A stretch of DNA of 64,000 bases, from NCBI RefSeq assembly GCF_000744705.1, contig NZ_JQML01000001.1, positions 558,001-622,000 on the forward strand, written 5' to 3'. Shown piece after piece: positions 53,859-62,134 of this stretch (position 1 is its first letter; every line of letters begins with the position of its first letter). The stretch comes from Streptacidiphilus albus JL83. Its GTDB lineage: Bacteria; Actinomycetota; Actinomycetes; Streptomycetales; Streptomycetaceae. A model generated the notes under the pieces. The model had not been told where the DNA came from. It worked only from the letters and a program-made list of their open reading frames with translations, and did not search any database. Made by a program: the position numbers and the translations under genes.

Positions 53859-54158
53859 ATGAGGACGCGCTGGGAGTACCTCCTCGTCAGGTACCAGGTC
53901 GCACTGGTCGACGTGGACGGTGGTCGCCAGGACTGGCGCGAGGACTTTCTGCTGACTTGGCCCGGGAACGTGCCACCGGAGACGCGATCCGCGAGCGACG
54001 TGCACTGGTCGGCGCTGCTGGCCGAGGTCGGGGCGGACGGCTGGGAACTGGTCGGCGACTCCATCCAGGAGACGGCGATCTTCCCCAGCCGGAGGGGCAT
54101 GCTCGACATCAATGCACCGATCAAGATCGTGTTCACGTTCAAGCGCCCGGTCGAGTAG
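53859..54158 (+). CDS. DUF4177-like hypothetical protein
   Basis: 99 residues from an ATG behind ccggaggg. RWEYLLVRYQVALVDVDGGR, then ALLAEVGADGWELVGDSIQE, shows the WEY...L...GADGWELV pattern of DUF4177-type small beta/alpha proteins. Function unknown. Confidence 0.7.
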   Translation: MRTRWEYLLVRYQVALVDVDGGRQDWREDFLLTWPGNVPPETRSASDVHWSALLAEVGADGWELVGDSIQETAIFPSRRGMLDINAPIKIVFTFKRPVE

Positions 54159-54218
54159 TCCGGCCTGCGGACACACCCGGGACAGGCGTGGGCTTCCATC
54201 TGTTGGTGGTGGCGCGCG

Positions 54219-54470
54219 CCGGCCCTCGCGGGGTCCGGGGGTCTCGCTGGCGTAGGAGGGGGGCGCAGCGGGCTCCAACAACCCGAGCGAGCGCACCAGT
54301 TCCGGGTTCGAGTCGGCCAGGTGCAGCGCGGTGCTCGCGCCACCGGCGTGGCCCGCCACGTGGGCGCGCCCGGTCCCGGCGGCTTGCAGGATTTCGGCGA
54401 GGCTCGTTGCCGCCATCAACGAGTGGCCGTCAGCGTCGCTCTTCCGTCCACTTGGTACCGATACGGTCGA
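54219..54470 (-). pseudogene. Alpha/beta hydrolase fragment (minus strand)
   Basis: The minus frame encodes LAEILQAAGTGRAHVAGHAG, then GASTALHLADSNPELVRSLG and LLEPAAPPSYAS: the nucleophile-elbow and following helix of an alpha/beta hydrolase, with Ala where GxSxG has Ser (GHAGG). Both ends are missing, and it meets a second hydrolase fragment head-on near 54500. Confidence 0.55.
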
Positions 54471-54529
54471 GCAACTGGCGGGTCGGGCAGGACGGGTCCA
54501 GCAGATCACCGCGCTCACCCGGCAGCCGA

Positions 54530-55087
54530 CTGGGTTCGCCGGGCCTCTTCGCCCTGCGCCACCCCGGTCTCGTCCGACGCCTGGTCCTCATGGAGTCCCT
54601 GCTGGGCGGGCTGCCCGGCGCCGAGGGCTTCCTTGCCGGCGGGCCGCCCTGGTGGTTCGGCTTCCACACCGCCGCGCCCGGCCTCGCCGAGACCGTGCTG
54701 GAAGGCCACGAGGCCGCCTACATCGACTGGTTCCTGCACGCCGGCACGCTCGGCGACGGACTGCCCCCTGCCATCCGGGACGCCTTTGTCCGCACGTACA
54801 CAGGCAGCCACGCATTGAGCCGCGCATTCTCGTACTACCGGGCTCTGCCCGAAAGCGCACTGCAGATCTCGCAGGCCGTCACCACTGCCCGCCTGACGGT
54901 GCCAACAATGGCGCTGGGCGCACACCCTGTCGGGGCCGCGCTGGAACGCCAACTCCGCCCCGTCACCGACGACCTCACCGGACACGTCATCAAGGACTGT
55001 GGCCACATCATTCCTCTGCACCGACCGCACACCCTGCTCATGCTGTTGAATCCGTTCCTGGCCAGTGAGGACGCGATTGCAGCGTGA
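54530..55087 (+). pseudogene. Epoxide-hydrolase-like alpha/beta hydrolase, 5' truncated
   Basis: From about 54540 the plus frame reads FALRHPGLVRRLVLMESLLG, LHAGTLGDGLPPAIRDAFVR, AFSYYRALPESALQISQAVT, TVPTMALGAHPVG, and closes with IKDCGHIIPLHRPHTLL with the catalytic His. This is the C-terminal two thirds of an epoxide-hydrolase-like enzyme without the nucleophile region. The frame upstream is unrelated. Confidence 0.65.
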
Positions 55088-55623
55088 CCTGGGCAGCGTG
55101 CGCCCGTGCCCACCTGCGCGCCGACCGAGTCAGCCCGAAGATCCCGACCGGGCCGGCTTCACCGTCGCGCTGGAGGTCGCCCGCGACTGCCACTTGAGCG
55201 CCGTCCGTGGCCGACACCGCGCAGATCCCTCGACATGACCGCGCTGTACGGCTACGACCAACTGCTGTCGGTCTGACCACGCCCGCCGGGCGACGGCGCG
55301 CGGGTCCGCAGACATCGCCCTGCACGCGATGTCCACGGTCCGGCAATGCAGGGCGGGGCTCCTTCCCGATCGGTACCTGCACGTCTGCGAGCGCGAGTAC
55401 CGCCATGTGACCAGCAGCGACGGACAAATGAGCCCTCCCGGGTCAACGGCCCGCGAGCCAACGCCTTCACCGCTGCGGTCGTCGGCGTCCTGGTCACCCT
55501 GTCCGCCGTCCTCGCCGCCCCGGTCCTGTTCCCGAACATCGCCGACCGCGTCTGCCTGGGAGGACACGGTCTGGATCCCGGACGGGAACGAGCGCCTTGG
55601 CAGCTGATCGCAGCGGGGAACGG
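55088..55623. other. Stretch with a possible IS4-type remnant
   Basis: Plus strand 55139-55240 reads PEDPDRAGFTVALEVARDCH, resembling a conserved IS4-family transposase segment, then stops. The remaining about 380 bp hold nothing recognisable. Confidence 0.35.
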
Positions 55624-56430
55624 TCAGCTGTGTGAGACGGTCAGTGCGTAGAAGGCGACCCGAGCGCCCTTGGTCGTGCTGTCGGAGGACGACTGGTTGT
55701 AGGAGCCGGCCTTGAAGTAGACCTTGTACGGGTTGAAGGACGAGGGGATGGTGTAGTGGGTGGTGGTTCCGTTGATCGTCAGGTTGAGGGTGTGGGCTCC
55801 CGACTCCCCGATCATGTAGGTCCACCTCGTGCCGACCGCCACATGGCCCACGGTGTGCGGGGTCTGGCCCCCCGAGGGCGAGTTCTCGATGCCGACCGTG
55901 ATGTCACCGTCGGCGTAGTAGTAGAGCTCCAGCAGGGGCTTGGTCGAGGACCCGCCCGTGCCGAGGTGGATCTGACCGACCGTGACATGGTCGGTCACCG
56001 ACACCACGCGCAACGTCGCATTCAGCTTGTTCGTGCCGCCGAGTGACCAGTCCGCCGCGCTGCCGTTGGCGTTCATCTCACGCAGCTCGGAGCGCGCATG
56101 GTCGGAGTTCGTTGTGGTCACACCCTTCTCCGGCGCCCAGAACGTCATCGCACCATCGGACTTGTCGGTGTAGAAGTACGAGTCCTGGAACCCGTTCGCA
56201 CCCTGCAGCTTCGAGGAGGAGATGGTGATCGGGGAGCCCGGGGAGCCCACTGGCTCCTGCAGCTCCCAGACGGACAAGTTGAAGTTGCCGCCCGGCGCGA
56301 CCGAGGTCTTGAGGTTGCTGGTGACGGCCCCGGCGGCGGAGGCCTGCGCGCCGGCGGTGCCGAGCAGGCCGATCGTGCCCGCGAGGGCTGTGCCCGTGGC
56401 TGCCGCGAGGAGCTTGGTACGACGCTTCAT
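55624..56430 (-). CDS. Polysaccharide lyase family 7 (alginate lyase-like)
   Basis: 268 residues from an ATG behind gagga. Signal peptide MKRRTKLLAAATGTALAGTI, then GAQASA. The three PL7 signature regions are all present: RSELREM (113-119), QIH (153-155) and YFKAGSYNQ (238-246), placing the catalytic His/Tyr/Arg in the jelly-roll cleft. Secreted enzyme that cleaves alginate or a related uronan by beta-elimination. Length fits a single-domain family member. No other alginate genes are nearby. Confidence 0.92.
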   Translation of the reverse strand: MKRRTKLLAAATGTALAGTIGLLGTAGAQASAAGAVTSNLKTSVAPGGNFNLSVWELQEPVGSPGSPITISSSKLQGANGFQDSYFYTDKSDGAMTFWAPEKGVTTTNSDHARSELREMNANGSAADWSLGGTNKLNATLRVVSVTDHVTVGQIHLGTGGSSTKPLLELYYYADGDITVGIENSPSGGQTPHTVGHVAVGTRWTYMIGESGAHTLNLTINGTTTHYTIPSSFNPYKVYFKAGSYNQSSSDSTTKGARVAFYALTVSHS

Positions 56431-56940
56431 TGGGGGTCCTCGAACTGTGGGGGTGACTGTGCGGGAATACCGGGTGGTGACGGGATCTCTCCGTGCCGGG
56501 CGGGCAAGCGGCGGCGCCGGACCGCCCTCGGGGTGGAGCCGTTGCCATTTGAGCACGTGACACGGTGTGGCGCGGCGGTCGGCGCGCGGGGCAGCTCGGT
56601 TTTGCGGCCTTCGAGCCGACGTCGATCGCGTACTTGCTCCCCGGCCTGCTCAGCGCGTCGTGGACGGTGACTTCGACTCGGCCGGAAGACAGCGAGCTCC
56701 AGGGCGTCGGGCCCTGTGCCGGGCTCGACACCCGGGGCGGCCCGCAGCTCTTCGCGGGCACGATCGGCCCACTGCCGGGCACCCAGCTGGCCCGACAAGC
56801 CCGCTACCCCCGCCGGCTCCCATGCTCCCCGTTCCGTGAACCGGACACTCCCCGGCCCAAGATCACAGCCGCCGCACGTGGCGAGGGGGCGATCCGAATC
56901 ACCCCGGGTTTGATGGAGACATCGAAGACCCGGAAGGATC
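56431..56940. other. Gene-free stretch upstream of the lyase
   Basis: About 510 bp holding the lyase promoter region; no other gene supported. Confidence 0.4.
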
Positions 56941-57110
56941 CGATCGTGGCTGCTCCCCGTGAGTACCCCGACGAACAGCGTGAACATGCGACGCGTCTGG
57001 CGGTCGAGGCCCGCAAGGACCCGGTCGGCCAGGTGGGCGCGATCAAGCGCATCGCCGACCAGCTCGACGTTCACCCCGAGGCCCTGCGGGGGTGGGTCCC
57101 CAAGGCTGCA
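56941..57110 (+). pseudogene. IS3-family OrfA N-terminal remnant
   Basis: Encodes APREYPDEQREHATRLAVEA, then GAIKRIADQLDVHPEALRGW: the helix-turn-helix of an IS3 OrfA (HTH_Tnp_1). The frame decays after the recognition helix; no OrfB follows. Confidence 0.65.
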
Positions 57111-57256
57111 GAGATGCGTGAAGTTCCTGGGCCCGGACGCCGGCAGGCTGGACGGCGCTCCCGGCTGCCATTTCCACGGCCTCGTGCGCCGGCCGGCATG
57201 CCCCTGCCGCCAGGGGGCAGACCGTAGGTCTCGGGTGTCTGGCGGAGGGAGTGGTC

Positions 57257-57628
57257 GTGGGGAAGATGCTCGGCCGGGAGCCGGTGCTGTGGTTGGCGCT
57301 GGTGGAGATCGCGATCAAGTCGCTGTGCGCGATGGCGCTTCACCTGTCGCCGGATCAGCAGTCGGTGGTGAACGCCGTGGTCGTGGCTGCGGCTGGCGTG
57401 CTGGTGGCGGTGTCGACGCATGATGGTGTGTCGGGCGCGATCCTGGGCCTGGTCCAGGCAGTCATCGCCTTGGGTGTCGGGTTCGGGCTGCACTGGTCGG
57501 CTGATCAGCAGGCGATGGTGATGTCGCTGGCTTCGGCGGTCGTGTCTGCGTTCGTGCGGACTCAGGTGACGGCGCCGGTGTCGTCCACGTCGATGCCGCA
57601 GCCGGCAGTCGCGGCCAAGCTGGGGTAG
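57257..57628 (+). CDS. Holin-like small membrane protein
   Basis: About 123 residues from a GTG behind ggaggga. REPVLWLALVEIAIKSLCAM, QSVVNAVVVAAAGVLVAVST, AILGLVQAVIALGVGFGLHW and QAMVMSLASAVVSAFVRTQV give four hydrophobic segments arranged as an approximate internal duplication (LHLSPDQQSVV / LHWSADQQAMV). Resembles small membrane proteins of actinophage lysis or tail cassettes; no other phage genes here. Imperfect terminator-like hairpin at 57632-57678. Confidence 0.6.
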   Translation: MGKMLGREPVLWLALVEIAIKSLCAMALHLSPDQQSVVNAVVVAAAGVLVAVSTHDGVSGAILGLVQAVIALGVGFGLHWSADQQAMVMSLASAVVSAFVRTQVTAPVSSTSMPQPAVAAKLG

Positions 57629-57952
57629 ACGCGGAAGAGGGGACTCCCAGGGGCGCTACGCGCTCCGCCCTCTTCGCACCCTGGCGCTATTCGGCCATTG
57701 CTTGGATTATGGGCTGTCAGTGCTCGCTCGGACGCGACCCGGCGTGCCCGGCTCGGACAGTTTCCCCCATGGGTGCGAATACACTTCGAACACCCAAAAC
57801 GGGGATGTACTGATCGCGCCGAACAGTGGGGGGTACAGCTCAGCCCGAATCCACCGGCTGATCATTTCGGGGTTGCTCTCCTGCCCGTGGACAGTCGGCC
57901 GCTGAGGGCACGGGTTTGAGGGTGTGCGGCAGCCGCCGTGCGCGGGTCGCGG
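57629..57952. other. Gene-free stretch before the IS1380 element
   Basis: About 320 bp; an open frame reads EYTSNTQNGDVLIAPNSGG but without start context or family. Confidence 0.4.
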
Positions 57953-59543
57953 CCTGTCCAAGGGGTTGTGCGGTGTGGTGGCCGGTTGGTGGCGGTGTCG
58001 CCGGTGGCCGTCAGGCCGTCGCGGTGCGGGATCGGGTGGCGGTCAGGCCACCGGGCGCGGTGGTGGCGAGTGGACGGCCTCGAACAGGCCGGTGAAGGCA
58101 TCGCGCCAGGGCCAGTGCTCGGGCAGGTGAACTGTCAGCTTCGTGCGGGCGGTGCGCGCGAGCCGGGCTGGGACATTCACCAGGTGGGCGCGCAGGGTGG
58201 CGGTGGTGGCCTTGGCGTGGAAGAGCGAGGTCAGCGCGCCGGCTGCCCGCAGCAGGTTGTGCGACATCGCCCACAGGGTCAGCCATGCGGCGTTGGCCTG
58301 GAAGTTCCCGGACGGCAGGTGGGCCAGCGGCCCGGACTTCCCGTCCGCGATGGCCTGTTCCACCACGGCGTGCTGCCGGTGGTGCAGTTCGGCCTGCAGT
58401 AGCGCGAAGGGGCTGTCGGTGAAGACGGGGTGGTAACGCCAAGCGGTGAACAACTCGCCCTGGCCCTGGGCGGCTTCGGCGTTCAGGCGGCGGACTCGGC
58501 GCACGATCAGCCGGGCGGTGACCTGCTCGGACTTCCTTCGGCCGGTGAAGGCGGTGTAGGGGATCTCGGCGACCTCGGCGTCGGAGACCATCTCGCCGGT
58601 GTCCGGGTCGACGAAGGCGTCGGGGTAGCGGATCACCGTCCACGCGTCTTGGGGGATGCGGCCGATCGCCCTGGCGATGGAGGAGTTCATGCCGGTGGTC
58701 AGGGAGAACCGGGCACCGGCCCGGCGGCAGGCCGCGACCACGTCGGCGGTGTAGAACTTGCTGTCCGCGCGCATCAGGCGTATCCCGTTCGCGCCTGCCT
58801 CCTTCGCGATGGCCAGGGCCTCGCCCACGAAGCTTTCGGCTCCGCGAACGTCGGCGGCCTTGCCGCGGCGCAGGCGGACCGCGCCGATTACGGGCCGGGC
58901 GATCGGGGTGGAGAAGGTGGCCAGGACTGGGTGCAGGGTGCGCTGGCCCTTGAGGCGGCCGACCTCGGCGCCCTGCTTGGCGTGGCCGTACACGCGGCGG
59001 TGGGTCGGGTCGATGTCGATGAACAGCAGCGTGCCGGCGCCGGGCAGCAGCGGGGTGCTGCGGGCCAGTGCGGCCAGGAAGTCGCGGTGCACGCGGTGGA
59101 GTTGACGGTTGTGGCCGTGGGTGAAGGAGCGCAGGAAAGTACCCAATGTGGAGGGCGCGCGGACCGAGGTGAAGGCGCGGTCCATCGCGCCGTGCCGCAG
59201 CCGCGCCGAGTCGTCGATGCTGTCCGCGCCCGCGCACATCGCGGCGAGCAGCGACATCACCTTGGCTGCCGGGTTGGCGCCGCCGCTGTTGTCGGCGCCC
59301 TCGATGCGGAGCACGGACGCGGCCAGCTGCCGCAGGCCGGCCCGCTCGGCCAGCCGGACCAGCGACAGCAGCCCGGCGTCGGCGATCAGGTTCGGCTCAT
59401 CGAAGACGGCGGAAACCGCTGTGGCGGCATGGCAGGATTGCATCTCGCGGATGTTCTCTCGATCTGGCGACTTGGTTCTGTAGGAAGTCCCATCGTCCCA
59501 GGTCAGAGAGCATCCGCGTCGTTATGTCCAGGCCCCGGACAGG
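57953..59543 (-). mobile_element. IS1380-family insertion sequence (ends tentative)
   Basis: Contains one complete transposase gene. Candidate ends share CCTGTCC followed by a G-rich run (57953-57959 and reverse complement 59537-59543), giving 1.6 kb, a usual length for the family. Flanking tetramers do not match, so ends or target duplication are uncertain. Confidence 0.6.
58043..59443 (-). CDS. IS1380 family transposase
   Basis: 466 residues. FDEPNLIADAGLLSLVRLAE start, LLFIDIDPTHRRVYGHAKQG (first catalytic Asp region), IRLMRADSKFYTADVVAACR (second Asp), a long insertion, and LFHAKATTATLRAHLVNVPA near the end: the layout of IS1380 DDE transposases. Intact reading frame, so possibly active. 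Inserted directly upstream of a truncated lectin frame. Confidence 0.92.
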   Translation of the reverse strand: MQSCHAATAVSAVFDEPNLIADAGLLSLVRLAERAGLRQLAASVLRIEGADNSGGANPAAKVMSLLAAMCAGADSIDDSARLRHGAMDRAFTSVRAPSTLGTFLRSFTHGHNRQLHRVHRDFLAALARSTPLLPGAGTLLFIDIDPTHRRVYGHAKQGAEVGRLKGQRTLHPVLATFSTPIARPVIGAVRLRRGKAADVRGAESFVGEALAIAKEAGANGIRLMRADSKFYTADVVAACRRAGARFSLTTGMNSSIARAIGRIPQDAWTVIRYPDAFVDPDTGEMVSDAEVAEIPYTAFTGRRKSEQVTARLIVRRVRRLNAEAAQGQGELFTAWRYHPVFTDSPFALLQAELHHRQHAVVEQAIADGKSGPLAHLPSGNFQANAAWLTLWAMSHNLLRAAGALTSLFHAKATTATLRAHLVNVPARLARTARTKLTVHLPEHWPWRDAFTGLFEAVHSPPPRPVA

Positions 59544-59549
59544 TCATTC

Positions 59550-59949
59550 ATCGGTGGATTCGGGCTCAGGCTCCACAGCAGGCGGCGTGACCGTGGTAGC
59601 GGCAATTTGTGCGGGAAATTACGAGCTCGCGGTGCAGTCCGACGGAAATCTGGTGATTTACACCGCGGCCGGCAATGCAGCCTGGGCCAGCAAGTCCTAC
59701 ACCGGTCCGATCAACGGGGTCGGGTCGGTCCTCGTGATGCAGTCCGATGGCAACCTTGTCCTGTATCAGACGGTGGGTGACAACTTCGGTCGTGCCCTGT
59801 GGGCGACTGCCACCTACCCGGCCTATCAAGACTCCGACTTCGCCTGCTTCCAGACCGACGGCAACTTGGTCGTCTACGCCGGCCAAGAGACGCCTTACTC
59901 CGCCCCGAACCCGTGCTTCGGGCCGGCGCTGTGGGCGAGCGGCACCTGA
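59550..59949 (+). pseudogene. B-type (mannose-binding) lectin domain, 5' truncated
   Basis: Three lectin units with QSDGNLVIY, QSDGNLVLY and QTDGNLVVY, the bulb-type mannose-binding QxDxNxVxY motif. The only start codons (ATG 59524 or later GTG) lie at the IS1380 boundary and there is no signal peptide, so the 5' part was probably removed or displaced by the insertion. Confidence 0.7.
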
Positions 59950-60376
59950 CCTGCCGCAATTGCGGTGGCTCGCCATCCCCGTCCTGCTGCCCCATGGCGA
60001 CAGGACGGGGCTGCTCTGCGTTCCAGGCTGCTCGGCTCAGCGACTTCGCCGTCACCCGGGCACCTCGGTCGCGACCTTGACCTTGACCTTGACCTTGACG
60101 TGCGACTTCCTTGCCGTCCTCGTCCGTCGCGGCACATGGCTCGGCGCTGGGCGCGAGTGAGCATGAGGGTCTTCCAGGGTTGAGGTGTCGGCGGTGGGCT
60201 CTCCGTCGTGGATTCGCACCACAATCTCGCGGCCTGGGCCGATCCGCTCCCATTTGAACCAACAGGTACTGCCGAGACGTGTATCGAGTCGTGATCGCAC
60301 GCGCCTTCGCCGTGCGGGATCCCGGCCGACGCCCAGCAGGGCTTGTGCTGGTAACCACACGAACGGGAGCACAGAC
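59950..60376. other. Stretch with a GACCTT hexamer repeat
   Basis: About 430 bp. Four GACCTT units at 60073-60096. A minus-strand frame (WFKWERIGPGREIVVRIHDG) looks protein-like and runs through the repeat as Lys-Val pairs, but has no start context. Confidence 0.4.
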
Positions 60377-60820
60377 ATGCGCAGGATCAAGGCAGCCATG
60401 AGCGGGGCCGCAGTTCTCGTCACTGCGATAGCGGGCATCGGCGTTGCTGTGGCACCGGCCCAGGCAAGCAGCACCTACTGCCAGCTCCAGGGGGGAACCT
60501 ACCTCTGCGCGGACGGCGTCACGACCACGACTCTCGGGAACGGGACGAAGGAGGAGTTCATCGTCGGGACCGACAACGCAGTGTGGACCAACTGGGACGA
60601 CACCAACGGCAACTGGAACGGATGGGTGTCCATGGGTGGCGTGGTCGAGAGCCACATCTCCATCTACACCTTCGGGGACAACGACCCCGACCACTTCGCC
60701 ATCGTAGCGACCGGCACTGACAACAACATCGCCTGGGACCGTCAGAGGTCCGACAGCGGCTCGTGGACGCCCTGGGCGTCGGCCTGCTTCATGATCCCGG
60801 ATTTGAACGGCTGCGCCTAG
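60377..60820 (+). CDS. Secreted small sugar-binding-like protein
   Basis: 147 residues from an ATG behind cgggag. Signal peptide MRRIKAAMSGAAVLVTAIAG, then APAQAS. The mature part (FIVGTDNAVWTNWDDTNGNW, then NIAWDRQRSDSGSWTPWASA) has the N-A-V/I-W...W-x-x-W repeats of PLL/tachylectin-like propeller blades, as in the large lectin at 23091, plus two cysteine pairs. Terminator directly after. Confidence 0.75.
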   Translation: MRRIKAAMSGAAVLVTAIAGIGVAVAPAQASSTYCQLQGGTYLCADGVTTTTLGNGTKEEFIVGTDNAVWTNWDDTNGNWNGWVSMGGVVESHISIYTFGDNDPDHFAIVATGTDNNIAWDRQRSDSGSWTPWASACFMIPDLNGCA

Positions 60821-60828
60821 CAGGACCA

Positions 60829-60853
60829 GGGGCTGGAGCGGGGCTCCAGCCCC
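60829..60853 (+). terminator. Terminator after the secreted protein
   Basis: ggggctggagc (60829-60839) pairs exactly with gctccagcccc (60843-60853); ggg loop; 8 nt after the stop. Confidence 0.8.
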
Positions 60854-61024
60854 GTTACTGCGACTCCCGGCTTCCAGGTCGACGGTCTCCCCGTGTTCGC
60901 CGCCCGACCCACCGATCCGAGACCACCACTGTCACCCGCTGAACCGGCATCCCGGCATCCCGACCCGTCCCGGCTATCATGCAATGCGCCGTTCGGGCAG
61001 CGCGGGAATGCGAGAGGTGCACGG

Positions 61025-61966
61025 ATGGACCTGGAGCTTCGACATCTGCGGGTTCTCTGCGCCATCGCCGACACCGGGAGCGTCAGCCAGGGAGCGGCCC
61101 TGCTGGGCTACTCGCAGCCGACGATGAGCACTCAACTTCGGCGGATCGAGCAGCACTTCGGCGAGCCACTGTTCGAGCGCCACACCCGTGGAGTCGAGCC
61201 GACGCGGTACGGCGTCGGGGTTCTCGTGCAGGCACGAGACGTGCTGGCCCGCGTCGACGCGATCGGGCGGCGTCCCGCCGAGGAGGCCGCCGACCCGTGC
61301 CGGATCCTGCGCCTGGCCTCGACCAACTCTCCGGTGCTGCCCGGGATGGTCGCCCGGCTCCGGACCCGGATGCCGGATCTTGCGCTCAAGGTGAGCAGCG
61401 TCTACGCGACCTCGGACATCGTGGAACTGCTGGAGCAGGGCGAGTTGGACGTCGCGATAGCCGCTGACTATCCCGGGCTGGAGCTCCGGCACCCGGCCGG
61501 CGTGGTGCACCGCTGCATCGTCACCGAGCCGTCGTTCGTCGCGCTGCCGTTGAACCACCGGCTCCGGCACCGCCCCGAGGTCACGCTCGCCGACCTGGCG
61601 GACGACGCCTGGTTCATGACCCCCGATGACGGTGCCGGCTGGCCGGGGGTCTTCTACACGGCCTGCCAGGAGGCAGGCTTCACGCCTGCGGCGGTCCATG
61701 AATTCCTGGGCGACCGACTGCTGTTGCAGAGCATGATCGCGGACGGCCTCGGGGTCTCGGTCGTGCAGGCGACCCTCCGGCCGATCCACGGGGTGCTGGT
61801 GAAGGCACTGGTCGGCACTCCGCTCTGGTGCCGCTACCTGCTCGTCTGGCGGCGCGAGAGCCTGACCGGGGAGCTCGCGGAGACGCTGTTCAGTTCGGCG
61901 ACCGCGTCCTACCGCGACCTCATCTCCCACGCCCCGCACTTCGCCGCCTGGGCGACGCAGACCTGA
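61025..61966 (+). CDS. LysR family transcriptional regulator
   Basis: 313 residues. HTH MDLELRHLRVLCAIADTGSV, then GYSQPTMSTQLRRIEQHFGE (residues 1-50), and a LysR substrate-binding domain (LRLASTNSPVLPGMVARLRT; LDVAIAADYPGLELRHPAGV; VTEPSFVALPLNHRL). The GYSQPTMSTQLRRIE variant is common in Streptomyces LysR proteins. Possibly regulates the collagenase downstream, where a repeated tgctatg word occurs (61999-62050). Effector unknown. Confidence 0.9.
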   Translation: MDLELRHLRVLCAIADTGSVSQGAALLGYSQPTMSTQLRRIEQHFGEPLFERHTRGVEPTRYGVGVLVQARDVLARVDAIGRRPAEEAADPCRILRLASTNSPVLPGMVARLRTRMPDLALKVSSVYATSDIVELLEQGELDVAIAADYPGLELRHPAGVVHRCIVTEPSFVALPLNHRLRHRPEVTLADLADDAWFMTPDDGAGWPGVFYTACQEAGFTPAAVHEFLGDRLLLQSMIADGLGVSVVQATLRPIHGVLVKALVGTPLWCRYLLVWRRESLTGELAETLFSSATASYRDLISHAPHFAAWATQT

Positions 61967-62134
61967 GGACCCTCGGGAGGCGCCAAGCCGCACGGGGGGA
62001 ACGGGATCTGATGCTATGGCAGCCAAATCCAATATGCTATGTCACACCTCATTGCTCTTGTCATGGCGCGGTGAGACGGTGCCTCTCACGCCTCAGCACC
62101 ACTCCGAGGCGCATCCGTCCATGAAGGAGTAGGG

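Noticed and set aside
57949..59547. 4-bp target duplication for the IS1380 element
   Set aside because: Flanking tetramers at the tentative ends do not match, so no duplication is claimed.
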